Shown: positions 63,651-64,000 of the stretch, one piece after another
How positions within the stretch are numbered: the first letter of the stretch is position 1
Layout: every line of letters starts with the position of its first letter
Assembly (NCBI GenBank): GCA_946405435.1
Contig: CAMJHF010000003.1
Coordinates: 62,001-126,000, forward strand
Origin: an uncultured Bacteroidales bacterium
GTDB lineage: Bacteria > Bacteroidota > Bacteroidia > Bacteroidales > UBA932
Length of the DNA stretch: 64,000 nucleotides
Reading direction: 5' to 3'
Made by a program: the position numbers and the translations under genes
Notes under the pieces: generated by a model
What the model was told of the DNA's origin: nothing
Database searches by the model: none
Seen by the model: the letters and a program-made list of their open reading frames with translations, nothing else

Positions 63651-64000
63651 TATACGTAAGCCCCCATCTTGAGCATATTAACCTCGCTGTCCGAAAGATA
63701 GCGCCATGCGCCCTTCTTGAGGCCTTTTTTGGTGAGGCCGGCAAAGTATACGCGGTCCAGGGCCTTGACGGTGTATCCCAGGGACTCGAATATGCGGCGT
63801 ACGATGCGGTTCTTGCCGGAGTGGATCTCGATTCCGAGCTTGCTGTGGTCGCGCTCGTCCACGAATTCCAGCTCGTCGGCGTTGATGAAACCGTCGCTGA
63901 GGGAGACGCCCTGGAGTATCTTGTCGAAGTCTTCCTGCGTGAGGCTGCGGTCGAGGGATACCTGATATATCTTCTTCTTGTCGTATGAAGGGTGGGTCAG
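63650..64000 (-). CDS. RsuA/RluB-family pseudouridine synthase (N-terminus outside window)
   Basis: The last 116 residues of a protein open at the window edge. HPSYDKKKIYQVSLDRSLT and LGIEIHSGKNRIVRRIFESLGYTVKALDRVYFAGLT match the C-terminal catalytic part of the RsuA/RluB/RluF group, which isomerises uridines in rRNA. The S4 domain and the catalytic Asp would lie outside. The gene is followed by era in a one-base overlap. Confidence 0.88.
   Translation of the reverse strand: MTHPSYDKKKIYQVSLDRSLTQEDFDKILQGVSLSDGFINADELEFVDERDHSKLGIEIHSGKNRIVRRIFESLGYTVKALDRVYFAGLTKKGLKKGAWRYLSDSEVNMLKMGAYV

Overview
The window looks like a chromosomal segment of a GC-rich, probably gut- or rumen-type member of the Bacteroidales (Bacteroidota). 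The grounds are the TTTG-N19/20-TAnnTTTG promoters characteristic of Bacteroidota, weak Shine-Dalgarno sites, families largely restricted to the phylum (DUF4249 lipoprotein with a TonB-dependent receptor, fimbrillin-like lipoprotein, C10 peptidase, TPR-TM-HTH regulator, DUF4886), and core proteins that read like Bacteroides orthologues. No rRNA, IS transposase, CRISPR array or prophage is visible.

Layout. 1-3590: minus-strand pair of a lipoprotein prolyl oligopeptidase and a fimbrillin-like/metallo-beta-lactamase fusion lipoprotein (cut by the window edge). 3602-5206: a gene-poor stretch with a truncated beta-barrel remnant, short degenerate repeats, about 16 units of a 51-bp tandem repeat, and the rpoC terminator. 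5225-18293: the classic translation/transcription operon on the minus strand, read from a consensus promoter as tRNA-Thr(TGT), tRNA-Tyr, tRNA-Gly, tRNA-Thr(GGT), tuf, tRNA-Trp, secE, nusG, rplK, rplA, rplJ, rplL, attenuator-like hairpin, rpoB, rpoC. 18281-20950: dxs and ssb, divergent. 21019-26267: two tandem MFS transporters, a TrmH-family rRNA methyltransferase gene carrying an in-frame 120-bp palindromic element, and lysS. 26311-29927: recJ and a GH13 amylase. 29924-35334: serC-serA followed without a break by a TonB receptor and DUF4249 lipoprotein. 35289-46444: yigZ, then on the plus strand a TnpR-passenger-like protein, DUF1015, recQ-dnaG-metG, a histidine phosphatase and an EEP-family phosphatase/nuclease. 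46468-49494: a DUF4886 protein and two unrecognised secreted proteins. 49534-55197: a MacAB-TolC-type ABC efflux operon. 55259-59831: an AT-rich accessory island with a membrane-spanning TPR/HTH regulator, a small secreted protein, a C10 (streptopain-like) cysteine protease and an unknown lipoprotein. 59850-64000: a small two-TM protein, parC, era and a pseudouridine synthase (cut by the edge).

The most unusual items are the in-frame palindromic element with perfect 27-bp inverted ends in the methyltransferase gene, the 51-bp array behind rpoC whose period and one spacer insertion preserve triplet phase, the AT-rich protease island, and an eight-cysteine insert in the DUF1015 protein. All functional statements rest on reading the sequence and on knowledge of the families; no database search was run.
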